Shown piece after piece: positions 31,556 to 41,052 of a stretch of 64,000 nt of DNA (position 1 is the stretch's first letter; each line of letters starts with the position of its first letter). The notes beneath the pieces were generated by a model. It did not search any database. It was not told where the DNA came from and saw only the letters and a list, made by a program, of their open reading frames with translations. The position numbers and the translations under genes are program-made. Origin of the DNA: Pseudo-nitzschia pungens (taxonomy: Eukaryota; Bacillariophyta; Bacillariophyceae; Bacillariales; Bacillariaceae); NCBI GenBank assembly GCA_037355855.1, contig CM074761.1, positions 6,405,346 through 6,469,345 on the forward strand, written 5' to 3'.

Positions 31556-32734
31556 ATGGTTCGAGCGATAACAATGAAGTCGATTGGTTGGTTTGTGTCG
31601 GAGCCATCGCCATCGCCATCGCCATCGCCATCGCCATCGCCATTATGCGTACAATTGGTGCGAGATGGATCCGATAATATTATAACAATAACAATTACAA
31701 CAACATCATTATCATTATTACAATGCAATGCAACAGAGAGTGTGATTCCACGGTAAGAATGAGTATCGATTCAGTGAATTGAAGCGAGAACATCGCTTAG
31801 GAGTCAAGCAGTTCGGGAGGCAATCCGCAATGCTGCACTCGGTCTTGTGACCGGAAACAATAGCCATAATGACCGGCATTTGCCCCAAGATCTTCGACAC
31901 GGCACGGTAGCTACTCCATCAACCAACCGTTCTGTCGGGATGGACGGGAGCAACGACTCGCGTAGTTTGGCTTCGACCGCATCTGCATCAGCTGTACATA
32001 AATGTAGTCCCGGTTTGCTATCCCGGGAGATGATGGATGTCTTTGCGAAGACTGCAGCAGCGGCGATTGCGAAGAATAATGAAACTGTTAGTCCCCAAGC
32101 CTCACAGTCGGGTACTGCCGCTATCGTTGCAACAACCTCAACCTCGACTCTAGTCACCGCGCCCACATCTCCGTTTCATCCAGCTTCCAATTCTGAGGCC
32201 ACCGAGAAGAACCTCGAGGACGATTCGATTGTTGGCAATAAACCACCCGATTCGAAAACAATTGGAACATCTACCATCACTGTCGGTGGCGTCAGCATTG
32301 ATACCGCAACACCTGATGGCGCTGCCGATAGTTCGCATTCGACAAAGAACGGTTTCCTGACAAGAGATCAAGGTAGCTCCTCTGACGAATTGGAGGCAGC
32401 TCGAGCCTTCATATGTATTCCTGGAAGCGTAGCCCAATCCAAGGGCGAAGCCATTCGGGGGCACTGGGAACTGGTTCGACCTAAGACACTCCGTGCCGAC
32501 GGGTCATTGTTGAAGCAGCTTCCGGAGGCGGTGACGAGGTCCGCGCAGCTGTCCTGTGATTCTTACCAAAAGATTGCGAAACACATGGCTCCGCCCGGGT
32601 TGATGCAAATTCCCGACGGATGGGATCCCAAGGACCATCCCATTTATCTAGTGGTAGATCCGATGAGTACCTCCTCTCAGGTGCTATCACAGACGAGTAC
32701 CATGCAGGGAGATGCTGGTGGTGGTACTGCATGA
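31556..32734 (+). CDS. Unknown protein, two exons with a 48-bp intron
   Basis: The proposed model is 31556-31752 and 31801-32734 (376 aa). The donor CG-GTAAGA and acceptor CTTAG-GA leave matching phase and join 'CNATESVIP' to 'RSQAVREAIRNAALGLVTG'. Exon 2 is open upstream to about 31778 and has no early ATG, which supports an upstream exon. Exon 1 contains a (GCCATC)n microsatellite read as Ser-Pro repeats, so the true start is uncertain. The middle is Ser/Thr/Ala-rich and probably disordered. The C-terminal ~110 residues look folded ('ARAFICIPGSVAQSKGEAIR', 'DGWDPKDHPIYLVVDP'). No family recognised. It is divergent from the gamma-carbonic-anhydrase fragment. Confidence 0.6.
31603..31643. repeat. 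(GCCATC)n microsatellite
   Basis: About seven units of gccatc within proposed exon 1 of the neighbouring gene. Confidence 0.93.
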
Positions 32735-33255
32735 TCCTCCGAAACCGACGCGAATGCCTTCAGAATAGATGTTTATCCACCAGCTGTTGGTTAGCTTCGC
32801 TACCATTTAATTGTACTATAAAAACATCACGTCGTCAACTGCAAGCAGAAAATATTATTGCTTTAACAATACCAGGTACGTGTACAGCAATGGGAATAGG
32901 ATATTGATGACAACCAACTATGCTTACATAGATGGATTTTTACAAAAATTTTCACGACAATGTTTCTTGCTACATTTCCTTAATTTCGGTTCTTGACACA
33001 GCATTGTTGCAGCACAGATGAGAACATCTAACGTACATATAATAAAGTAGTATCTTTCACATGATTAACTCAGAACACAAAACAACAACCAATCATAACC
33101 TTTAAAGTTCGACGCATAAAGCCGTAGCGAACAGAAATATGATTCGGGTGGTTAGTTTTTCCGGAGACTGGACAAAGGGCAGAAACTTGAGTTTCTACAG
33201 GATATCGGAGAATTTGCTTCACTTCCAAATGGTACTACCATTCACCTTCACTTGT
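32735..33255. other. Intergenic, convergent 3' regions
   Basis: No gene found. The region lies between the 3' end of the unknown gene and the 3' end of the PLAC8 gene (opposite strands) and is AT-rich, as expected for 3' UTRs. Confidence 0.6.
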
Positions 33256-34030
33256 TTAAACAATTTCTGGAGCACCAGCTTTGAGTCCAGTGCCGTTACA
33301 GGGAGTATAAGGGTACTCGTCTTTATCATGGGAGTGACTGGCCATTTGAATGATACTGCAGCAAGAGCAGAAGTAGCTTACGAGAAGGTCGTCCCAAATA
33401 CTGATACTACAAAAAGTAGTTGATTCGATATCGAATTTCCTGCGCAGGTGGAAGCGAGTGAAAAAGGCAAGAGTCAACATGCACCCGATGACGATGCTTA
33501 CTGGGGTAGGAGCTTTTTTTGAATCGTTATCAACAGCATACCAAACCACAGTGGAAATAGTACCGATACTGCCTAAAACCCCAAAAAAAATGCACAAAGG
33601 AAGTCGTCCACTCGTCAAAGGAGTACCGTCGGCATTGACACGACGATCACCAAACAAATCAAGATTCATGCGTTGCATGACTGCCCATGAGAAACGGGTG
33701 GGAAGACAAAGGAGAAGCGTTAGAAAACAGAATCTGTCGCTGAAGCTATTGAGTGGCTTTCGGGCACAAGACAGCGGAGGAACAGTCAATAGATGGCCTC
33801 AGACAACGTGCAAACGAGAGCTGACTGACTACGAATTTTGATTTTTGCCAAGATTGAAACAAACACTTACCTTGTCCTAGGACGATATAAGGGAAGAAAA
33901 ATCCCATCATACACAGACAGTAGCCGCCTTCGAAGCACGAAAAGAATCCGTTTCGAAAGCTTCCTGATGGAACTGCAAAAGCATTGGCCTCACTCTTGGA
34001 TGGATAAGCAACCTCGAAGGTATCTCCTTC

Positions 34031-34388
34031 TGTTGATTGGATAGGGTATCGATCACGATAATCCTACCAAGTCTTAAAAAGTTGTATTTGAATGATGTTA
34101 CTCTATTGACTAGATTATTCAAAAAGAATGAGAATTGATCATCAGATGAACAATATCTCTCTCTCATTACTATTGTAACAGATCAATTCTTCATGTCGCA
34201 GTTGGTCGCAGTTGGTGGCGGATGTATCTTTCTGACAATGCATCATCAATGTCGTCATCCACTGCCATCTGCTTACTACATGCAATGGATCTCAATGTTT
34301 TGCCATATTCAACTCATACGATATCTTTGTACCAATTGTACCTTCACACACTCGTTGTTCGTCGAATATTATTATACCATTTCCGACA
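34031..34388 (-). repeat. 3' LTR of Copia element 2
   Basis: Identical to 39964-40321. The plus-strand frame starting near 34193 ('MSQLVAVGGGC') is only LTR sequence and appears at both ends. Confidence 0.95.
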
Positions 34389-34412
34389 CACTCCTGTGGT
34401 CATGTAGGATGC

Positions 34413-37400
34413 CTACCCAACGGTACGTGTGTTCTGCACGACCACACCACTCGAATTAGACCTTGCCGCCTTTGCTTGACAATACACTTGCTTGTAGTGG
34501 TTGTAATCATCCTGTGTAATACCCATGATGGTATCACGAAACTTTCGAAACAAAGACCCCTGCAATGGCTTGGTGTAATAGTCGGCGATCATCTCCTTCG
34601 TAGGGCAGTACTCGATAGTAACCTCCCCTTTTGCAACACGATCGGTCACAAAGAAGTATCGGATATTGATGTGACGAGTCCGCTTGGTGCTGGACGCCTT
34701 CCCGTTCCTTTCCAACCGCATGGAGCTCTCATTGTCCTGGTAAAGGATGTTCCTTTCCCCAAGAACTGGCGCATCTTCTGCTTTCGTGTCCGGAGCCACG
34801 TTGTCCCGGACATGCTGTCCCTGTGCGATAAGGAAGTATCTTGCCCAGCAGATGAAGTTCATGTTGTCGTCGACTCCAACCACTTCCGCCTCGGTCGAAC
34901 TCTTGGTATTGAGCTTTTGCTTCGTGGAGACGGACATCACCGCTCCTTGTCCAAGCGTCATCATTCCGCCTGAGTGGCTGCGCATATCATCGTGTACTGC
35001 AAACGCTGCGTCGACGTACCATTTGACTGTTCCGGTTTCGTCCCACCCCAAAACTAGTGGGAGAAATCGTGTCTCTTTGAGGTAACTGAGGACCCTTTTC
35101 AGCTTCTTTTCATCATCAACGTCTGGTCCCTTCACCCTGGTGCATAAATATGCCACCGCGGTTTGAATGTCCGGCCGAGCACGCTTTGAGGCAAACAACA
35201 ATTTTGCCACATATCGATGGAATTGCTCTGCCCTTGGCTCTGACAACTTCTCCGCATTCGGATTGACCTTGAACAGGTGATCGGCACCCGGTGTGACCGC
35301 CTCACACCCATCCAACTCCTTCGGTAGGCCCTGTAGGATATCTTCAATATAATCGAACATTGTGAACTTCACTTTACCTTTATCCGTGTAGTCGATGGTC
35401 ATTCCAACGTAGTCATGGACCTTGCCCCGGGTTTCTGTTAATGGGCTAATCTTCCCAAAATCTTTATTTAAATCGTTTATAATCCGGGTCACGACATCCG
35501 GGTCTACATGGGAGATCTTGAGGTCATCAACATGCCACACTATCGTGCATTGCTTCCCGTTAATCATCTTGTTCACGGTACACATATCGTATGGATTCCT
35601 CTGGAAGCCCCATTCTAATAGTTTCCCTGACAATTTCTCCCAGAAGAGGAGAGCTGCCCTGACTGTTCCATAAATGGCTTTCATGGCCTTGCCGTAGAGC
35701 ACCTTTCTGCCCCTTTGTTGTAGCAATTTCGGCCGGTAGGTACCTGGTTCCACCCGGCAAAGTAGCTCTGCCATTGTCCCATCAAGCTTGATGTAGACGT
35801 TCTCCCCCTCGGGCATGTCGGTCTGCAAAAACGCTCCCGGTATGTCAACGGTCGCAACGTCTCGTCCCTTGATTGCGTCTATTAAGCATGATAACATTAG
35901 AGCATACAAGGACACAGTTGGCGAGGTCGAATCCTCCTTCGATATGAACTCTCGTTGTGGCCTTCCGTCAGCACACCCGCGGCCCTTGATCTTTCCAGTG
36001 CGTTTCCGCTTGAGGAACATTAAATATTGTAGTGCTTGCTGAACTACCTCCTTGGTTACTTCGCTTGGTTCTAACACCCGTATGACGCCCCTATCATGAA
36101 GTTGTTGCAGCTCCTTGAGCACTGCGTCGACTCCTTCCTCGCCAAAAATCTTAATGCCCTGGTTGACGCCATACTGTTTCGTTACTTGCGATGCCTCCAG
36201 GTTGTTGTAATGTTCTATGGCGTTGGCGACGAGTAACACCCTCTCATTCTGTTTTGCAATTGATTCAACGGTGTTACGATACCCTGCTGTGAAGAATGAC
36301 CGTTCGTGGTAGGTGGACTCGTACCCATCGTCGATTGTAAATTTGTTGTGTGTTCTTGCGACTCTGGCGCGTAGGGTTGGTGGTTCATACTCCGGCTTAT
36401 GGTCCTCAACTGTTGGTTCGTCGGACTCAGCGATTGCCTCTTCAGTTTCCTCCTGGGCATCCTCATCGTTACTCACTCCTGCTTTGTCCAGGTTATTCAC
36501 TCCTGCTTTGTTAAGGTTTTCACTTGTACCCGTTGAAATTGAGTCGGACCGTTCCTCCTGCGATTCAGCGATTGCTTGTGCTTCTTGTATCACCCCAGTT
36601 AGTTCACTGGCGTCGTCATCCGCGTCGCTGTGTTGACTGTAGGTACAGTCAGAGGCGTTATCATCGCTGAGGGATCCGTCGTCAGCGATGTCCATGATGG
36701 TCGACAGTCCTTGAGCATCGCCGAAAAGCACGCCGTCCGGCATTGCTTGTTTCTTGGCAATATCCTCGAGCTTCTGAATGACCGCTGTTGGCATGGGTAA
36801 CGGTGTGCCTCGCTGACGATGAATTCGGTGCCCCGTGTTTACGTCGAAGGCGTAGAACCCACCGGTGAGCTGCCCTGTGGGTCGGAGATAGACTGCGTCG
36901 GTAGTCCTGGGCTTCATTGAATTGTCGGTTTGCTCCAAGTGTGCCTGCATATACTGCAGGTATTGGAACTTCCCGTCCCTCCTCGCGTCGCATGGAATTC
37001 CGGTCATTAGTTCTCGCGTTGACATTGTCTCGCATACCCCCACTGTTCTACAGTTTAACCAGAAGGTTGATGCGTACACAAGTTCTATCAGGCATCGCTT
37101 TGGCAGCTTGCGCACCGGAATATGGTTGATAACACATCGAATGCTTTCCTTCAGAGTCCTGTTGCTTCTTTCAATGGTCGGCTTGTGTTGCCCGGCTGGT
37201 ACACAGTGAACCGATATGGGTTCGTGCATGGATATGAGGTCATTCTTCAGGCATTCAAATTGGTTGTCTGCATGAATCTGGGTCACCTTGAACCCGCGGC
37301 TGGCATACTGGCCAATTGCTGCCTTCACGTGCTTGAGAAGTGTACCGAGCTTCATGTTGGTGATTGCCACTGCCGTTCTGAACCTGAGGTGCCGGGAGAT

Positions 37401-39860
37401 AGTTACCAGGAACATTATGCCATTTACTGTGATTATATCGACGAACATGGTCACATTGCGATAGCGTTTAAGGATGTCTTCTGGTACGGGTGATATGTCT
37501 TCATGGGTATGCTGCGCCTGTTTGCGAACGCTGCTCCCTTTGATTATGCTGGCGTGCTTCCCATAGATCTCGTCCATGATGAGTACGTCTCTGCGCGACA
37601 CGGGGCAATTCTTTATGAGGTTGTTGTCAATCATCTTGATGAGTGCTTCCTTTGTTGGGAAGCCGAGTGCCTCTTGTAGATCTCTTGCTTTCTTTGCGCG
37701 ACGTTGGTCCAGCTTGGAGAATGATTGTTCCTTTTCGAGTGCAGTATCCATTGCGAGTACATTTCCCGAGTTGTTGCTCATGTCACAATAGTACAGGTTG
37801 CAATTCGACCGTTGGAACTTTCGTATAGATGAATCTGCTCGATGGACATATATGGCATTATCCACAGCAGTGTCCATGGTCACTCGATATTGGTCGGATA
37901 CCAGTGCGAGTGAAAGTACATTGGCAATTCCATCTGGATAGAACCACACATCGCTGAAGCCCGGCAAGGTTGCTTGTTTGTTCGTCTTGGCTGTTCCGGA
38001 GTTACAATGAATCGTCATGTATTGCCCATTCGCCGCTGTTCGGATGTTGGTTACCAGGTTTGGATTGACAATGAGGTTGATGGATGACTCGCTATCAAGG
38101 AGAATCCAGTTTGGGTCGATTGTCGACTGATTGGATTGCGCAAGTAGTTGTTTGACGCCTGTGGTGTACTTAAATGTGTTGTTAGATGTAGTCAGCGTAC
38201 AGTTTGTGCGATTTGCGTCATTTTCTTGCTGGCTCCACAAAGATTTCGATTTTGAATCATGGTCACTCCTGGAGTTAGTGGTAGATGATGGATATGGCCA
38301 GCTGTCGATGTCGATGATATCATTAGCAGCGACGGAAGAATCATCATCGCTGCTATCATATGCCGGATCGAACCGGGGAACGAGCCCCGGGAGACTGTTG
38401 GGGTCCGCCGAGGTGTCGGCGGAGGAATCGTCGGTCGACGAGGCGATCGAAGACCCATCGGGCGAGCGGCCGGCATACCCGGAAGTCACGAATAGGTGGG
38501 ACACAGATGGTGGGTCCCCGTGGTGAACCACGCCAAGCTGGAAGAACTGATGGCATTCGTTTCCAAAGTGATCGCCGTTGGCGACGGCGGTGACCAGCAA
38601 TTGGCGATTGGTTGGGTCATTGGCGAACGAGGGCGGGCGCGCCGTAGCTGCTTGGGCGAAGGCGGCCGTGTCGAGGGACGTTTTCCCTTCAGTGGGGCCC
38701 CGACCGTTATTGCGAGAGCGAGCACCTTGCCCCGAATTGCTCGAAGCATTCGGCGTGCCACCGGTCCCGGTGCGCCGTGTGGTGGTGCGCTTCGTCACCT
38801 TGAACGCGTTGAGCATGTCGAGCGCCGACGCTGGAGTTGCAGGGTATTGGTCACTAGCGAGAGTGTAGTTGTTACCCAAAGTATGCTTCAGGGATGCCGA
38901 CGACGAGTCGTCGTCACTGCCCTCCACAATGATGGTCGCAAGAAATCGCTGCTCCATGGCGCGGTCGATCGATTTTTCGATTGCCGTTGGGGTTTCGAGG
39001 TAGTCCTGGTAGGTGGAGTATTTCGCACCATAAATTGCGTTGACACTGATCTCATAGTCGAAGAGTGCCTTACAAATAATGCCTCCGCCGAGGGACTTTA
39101 CAACCTCGTAGTTCTCCTTAATAGTCTTGACATAAAGTGCCGGTTCCATACCGCGCTGTTGGGTACAGATGAGCTTCCGAAGAGCACGGAGCAGGTTGGT
39201 TGGGGGGTGCACCTTGGTCCGGCTTGATTGGTAACACATGGTTCTGAGTAGCTTCAGCAGTTTGATCACACACTTCGAGGTGGATATGTCCTTCCAATCT
39301 GCGTGACCCTTGAGCTTGGCCTTCATACCCTCGTCGACTTGACCCAGGGTAACCCGGTACATCTTCTCCATGTCGCGATCGTATTCAATCCATTCCTCTG
39401 CCTTGATCTTTAGTTCTTCCTTGTACATGTCCATGAGCACCTGTTTGAGCTGGGTGTCCTCTTCCTCTACAACCTTGCCGTTCTCATCCTCCTTGGATGT
39501 GGTGTAGTCCGCCTTCGAGACCTTGGATGGAGTAAAATCCTTCCTGGTGTATCGCTTGAGATTCTCAATCGAGGTTCCCACCTTGGGCACATATTTGGAC
39601 CCACCCATGGTTTGCAGTCGCTCCCACAGTTCAGCAAATGCCTTTGGTCCGGCATCCTCAGCGATGAGGACCCCCTTGAGCTCGTCCTGGTTGTGTCCAA
39701 CAAACTTCTTGGATTCAGGGTGCTTGTTTCCTGATCCAGTGCTTGATCCCGACTTCTTCGGGTTAGTCGCGTTGGACGAGTTGGCATTGCCGGTAGCACG
39801 GCCCCCTTGTTGGGGGCTGGGTGACTTGCTTGAGTCAGTGTTGGTGGGTTTAAGTTCCAT
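34413..39860 (-). CDS. Gag-Pol polyprotein of Copia element 2
   Basis: The 1815-aa ORF starts at ATG 39860 (MELKPTNTDSS), 104 bp inside the 5' LTR. Gag occupies about residues 1-420, with low-complexity Ser/Asn/Gly regions. The protease site reads 'WILLDSESSINL' near residue 589, DSE instead of the usual DTG or DSG. Integrase acidic residues are in 'MFVDIITV' (~807), 'IHADNQFE' (~866) and 'KPTIERSNRTLKES' (~898). An acidic linker follows. RT has 'VATVDIPGAFLQ' (~1337) and 'VWHVDDLKIS' (~1445). RNase H has 'WYVDAAFAVHDD', 'SSTEAEVVGV' and 'LYQDNESS', and the end has 'MIADYYTKPLQG'. Length and order are complete for Copia/Pseudoviridae-type elements. No frameshift or stop interrupts it. Confidence 0.95.
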   Translation of the reverse strand: MELKPTNTDSSKSPSPQQGGRATGNANSSNATNPKKSGSSTGSGNKHPESKKFVGHNQDELKGVLIAEDAGPKAFAELWERLQTMGGSKYVPKVGTSIENLKRYTRKDFTPSKVSKADYTTSKEDENGKVVEEEDTQLKQVLMDMYKEELKIKAEEWIEYDRDMEKMYRVTLGQVDEGMKAKLKGHADWKDISTSKCVIKLLKLLRTMCYQSSRTKVHPPTNLLRALRKLICTQQRGMEPALYVKTIKENYEVVKSLGGGIICKALFDYEISVNAIYGAKYSTYQDYLETPTAIEKSIDRAMEQRFLATIIVEGSDDDSSSASLKHTLGNNYTLASDQYPATPASALDMLNAFKVTKRTTTRRTGTGGTPNASSNSGQGARSRNNGRGPTEGKTSLDTAAFAQAATARPPSFANDPTNRQLLVTAVANGDHFGNECHQFFQLGVVHHGDPPSVSHLFVTSGYAGRSPDGSSIASSTDDSSADTSADPNSLPGLVPRFDPAYDSSDDDSSVAANDIIDIDSWPYPSSTTNSRSDHDSKSKSLWSQQENDANRTNCTLTTSNNTFKYTTGVKQLLAQSNQSTIDPNWILLDSESSINLIVNPNLVTNIRTAANGQYMTIHCNSGTAKTNKQATLPGFSDVWFYPDGIANVLSLALVSDQYRVTMDTAVDNAIYVHRADSSIRKFQRSNCNLYYCDMSNNSGNVLAMDTALEKEQSFSKLDQRRAKKARDLQEALGFPTKEALIKMIDNNLIKNCPVSRRDVLIMDEIYGKHASIIKGSSVRKQAQHTHEDISPVPEDILKRYRNVTMFVDIITVNGIMFLVTISRHLRFRTAVAITNMKLGTLLKHVKAAIGQYASRGFKVTQIHADNQFECLKNDLISMHEPISVHCVPAGQHKPTIERSNRTLKESIRCVINHIPVRKLPKRCLIELVYASTFWLNCRTVGVCETMSTRELMTGIPCDARRDGKFQYLQYMQAHLEQTDNSMKPRTTDAVYLRPTGQLTGGFYAFDVNTGHRIHRQRGTPLPMPTAVIQKLEDIAKKQAMPDGVLFGDAQGLSTIMDIADDGSLSDDNASDCTYSQHSDADDDASELTGVIQEAQAIAESQEERSDSISTGTSENLNKAGVNNLDKAGVSNDEDAQEETEEAIAESDEPTVEDHKPEYEPPTLRARVARTHNKFTIDDGYESTYHERSFFTAGYRNTVESIAKQNERVLLVANAIEHYNNLEASQVTKQYGVNQGIKIFGEEGVDAVLKELQQLHDRGVIRVLEPSEVTKEVVQQALQYLMFLKRKRTGKIKGRGCADGRPQREFISKEDSTSPTVSLYALMLSCLIDAIKGRDVATVDIPGAFLQTDMPEGENVYIKLDGTMAELLCRVEPGTYRPKLLQQRGRKVLYGKAMKAIYGTVRAALLFWEKLSGKLLEWGFQRNPYDMCTVNKMINGKQCTIVWHVDDLKISHVDPDVVTRIINDLNKDFGKISPLTETRGKVHDYVGMTIDYTDKGKVKFTMFDYIEDILQGLPKELDGCEAVTPGADHLFKVNPNAEKLSEPRAEQFHRYVAKLLFASKRARPDIQTAVAYLCTRVKGPDVDDEKKLKRVLSYLKETRFLPLVLGWDETGTVKWYVDAAFAVHDDMRSHSGGMMTLGQGAVMSVSTKQKLNTKSSTEAEVVGVDDNMNFICWARYFLIAQGQHVRDNVAPDTKAEDAPVLGERNILYQDNESSMRLERNGKASSTKRTRHINIRYFFVTDRVAKGEVTIEYCPTKEMIADYYTKPLQGSLFRKFRDTIMGITQDDYNHYKQVYCQAKAARSNSSGVVVQNTRTVG

Positions 39861-39949
39861 GTTGGTAGGTGGTTGAAGTGGTATCTTTGTCAGTAGACGG
39901 TACGTAGGTTAGGTACGGTATCTTTGACTGTAGGCCTAACGCTAATCTT

Positions 39950-39963
39950 TTCTTTTTGAATAA
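39950..39963 (-). promoter_or_regulatory. Candidate self-complementary primer-binding site of Copia element 2
   Basis: The 14 nt directly after the 5' LTR, in coding sense TTATTCAAAAAGAA, are the perfect reverse complement of an LTR segment at 40048-40061 (and its twin 34115-34128), which reads TTCTTTTTGAATAA in coding sense. An mRNA beginning near that LTR segment could fold back and prime minus-strand synthesis from its own 5' end, as described for the fission-yeast element Tf1. No TGG-starting tRNA site is present at this position. Confidence 0.6.
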
Positions 39964-40321
39964 TGTTGATTGGATAGGGTATCGATCACGATAATCCTAC
40001 CAAGTCTTAAAAAGTTGTATTTGAATGATGTTACTCTATTGACTAGATTATTCAAAAAGAATGAGAATTGATCATCAGATGAACAATATCTCTCTCTCAT
40101 TACTATTGTAACAGATCAATTCTTCATGTCGCAGTTGGTCGCAGTTGGTGGCGGATGTATCTTTCTGACAATGCATCATCAATGTCGTCATCCACTGCCA
40201 TCTGCTTACTACATGCAATGGATCTCAATGTTTTGCCATATTCAACTCATACGATATCTTTGTACCAATTGTACCTTCACACACTCGTTGTTCGTCGAAT
40301 ATTATTATACCATTTCCGACA
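39964..40321 (-). repeat. 5' LTR of Copia element 2
   Basis: Identical to 34031-34388. It contains the 40048-40061 segment complementary to the priming site, 98 nt from the internal end of the LTR, which would place the start of the R region there if priming is self-made (inference). Confidence 0.95.
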
Positions 40322-40446
40322 CCTTCTCCTACTCCTCCCTCTGGAACCGTTGCAGTGAAGGTAATTCCATCGACAGTCGCTTCGAAGGTAGCTCCTTCTT
40401 TCAATGTAGCCGGGGCGACGACTTCGCAGGTGGCAGGCGTTGACAT

Positions 40447-41052
40447 GGTTATGGTTTGGAAAAACAATAGGAAGAATTACTTTTCGAAAATTGATATTAT
40501 GAGAAGATTATGAATTCATCGGATTTTGAGAGATTCTTTCTTCGGCACCTACCGGTAAGGTTCTGTTCAGAAGGAGAGCGATACGATCACCCGTACGGTA
40601 TCTACTACCGTATGTAAACACGTTTCTGAGGAAAAAAATCTTTGTTGCGTTGGGCTACAACCAGTAAGATCTTACGTAAGGCCTTACTACAAAGTTCCTA
40701 ACAACTGTCCTCAAAATAACCTTTCCCTAAACGTTACTGTACTACGGAATTCCTATCAGCTGTCCCCCGGTTTCCGTAGAAATTAGTAGTTGAGGATGTA
40801 GAACCGGCGGACAGCTGATAGGAACTTTGTAGTAAGGTTACTCAATACGGTAAGGCCTTACCTAACGGTAGCGGACAGCTGTTAGCGATTTCGTAGCAAG
40901 GTTTACCGTACGGGTAATTACGGTACGTACGTGGCGATTTTCCGTGAAAAGCCGTTCACTTCAAATTGCCGTTCCCGATCCACGATACGAGTTAGTACCG
41001 GTATCCTTAGAATACCGTAAGTTACTTGTACGGTAAATTATGTTCTCCTAAA
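40447..41052. other. Upstream region of the PLAC8 gene with repeated CAGCTGTCC motifs
   Basis: No gene. Four copies of a ~26-bp motif (consensus 'tactac.aa.ttc.ta.cagctgtcc') occur here: forward near 40684 and 40740, reverse near 40808 and 40867. The opposed copies can form a hairpin. The same motif recurs at 22873, 44583 and 44652. Confidence 0.6.

Larger units (their letters stand above)
34031..40321 (-). mobile_element. Copia-type LTR retrotransposon 2, intact and very young
   Basis: 358-bp LTRs at 34031-34388 and 39964-40321 are identical by eye, start TGTTG and end CGACA, and are flanked by the 5-bp duplication CCTTC (34026-34030 and 40322-40326). One uninterrupted 1815-codon ORF fills the interior. 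Insertion was into exon 1 of a PLAC8 gene. The priming site next to the 5' LTR is complementary to the LTR itself rather than to an obvious tRNA 3' end. Identity of the LTRs and the full ORF suggest it is, or was very recently, active. Confidence 0.95.
33256..40446 (-). pseudogene. PLAC8-family membrane protein gene, split by Copia element 2
   Basis: Minus-strand exon 1 starts at ATG 40446 ('MSTPATCEVVAPATLKEG'), runs to 40322, is broken by the retrotransposon at 34031-40321, and resumes at 34025-33871. With one copy of the CCTTC duplication the halves are in frame ('GGVGEG' next to 'DTFEVAYPS'). An intron of 190 bp (33870-33681, GTAAGT...GGGCAG) leads to exon 2 at 33680-33256, giving about 234 aa for the uninterrupted allele. 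The PLAC8 pattern is a Cys-rich hydrophobic segment 'FFSCFEGGYCLCMMGFFFPY' near 'VLGQ' and 'VMQRMNLDLFG', then membrane stretches ('FFGVLGSIGTISTVV'), 'RRKFDIES' and 'SYFCSCCSIIQMASH'. Family members include cell-size regulators and cadmium-resistance or Ca-influx proteins at the plasma membrane; the role here is unknown. Apart from the insertion the frame is clean. Confidence 0.85.

Noticed and set aside
31718..31900. Upstream exon of the gamma-carbonic-anhydrase fragment on the minus strand
   Set aside because: The 60-codon frame has no similarity to the expected N-terminus, and the plus-strand model with matching splice phase explains the region better.
34193..34459. 88-codon plus-strand frame starting MSQLVAVGGGC, repeated at 40126
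   Set aside because: It is LTR sequence of Copia element 2 present at both ends and runs into unrelated flanks.
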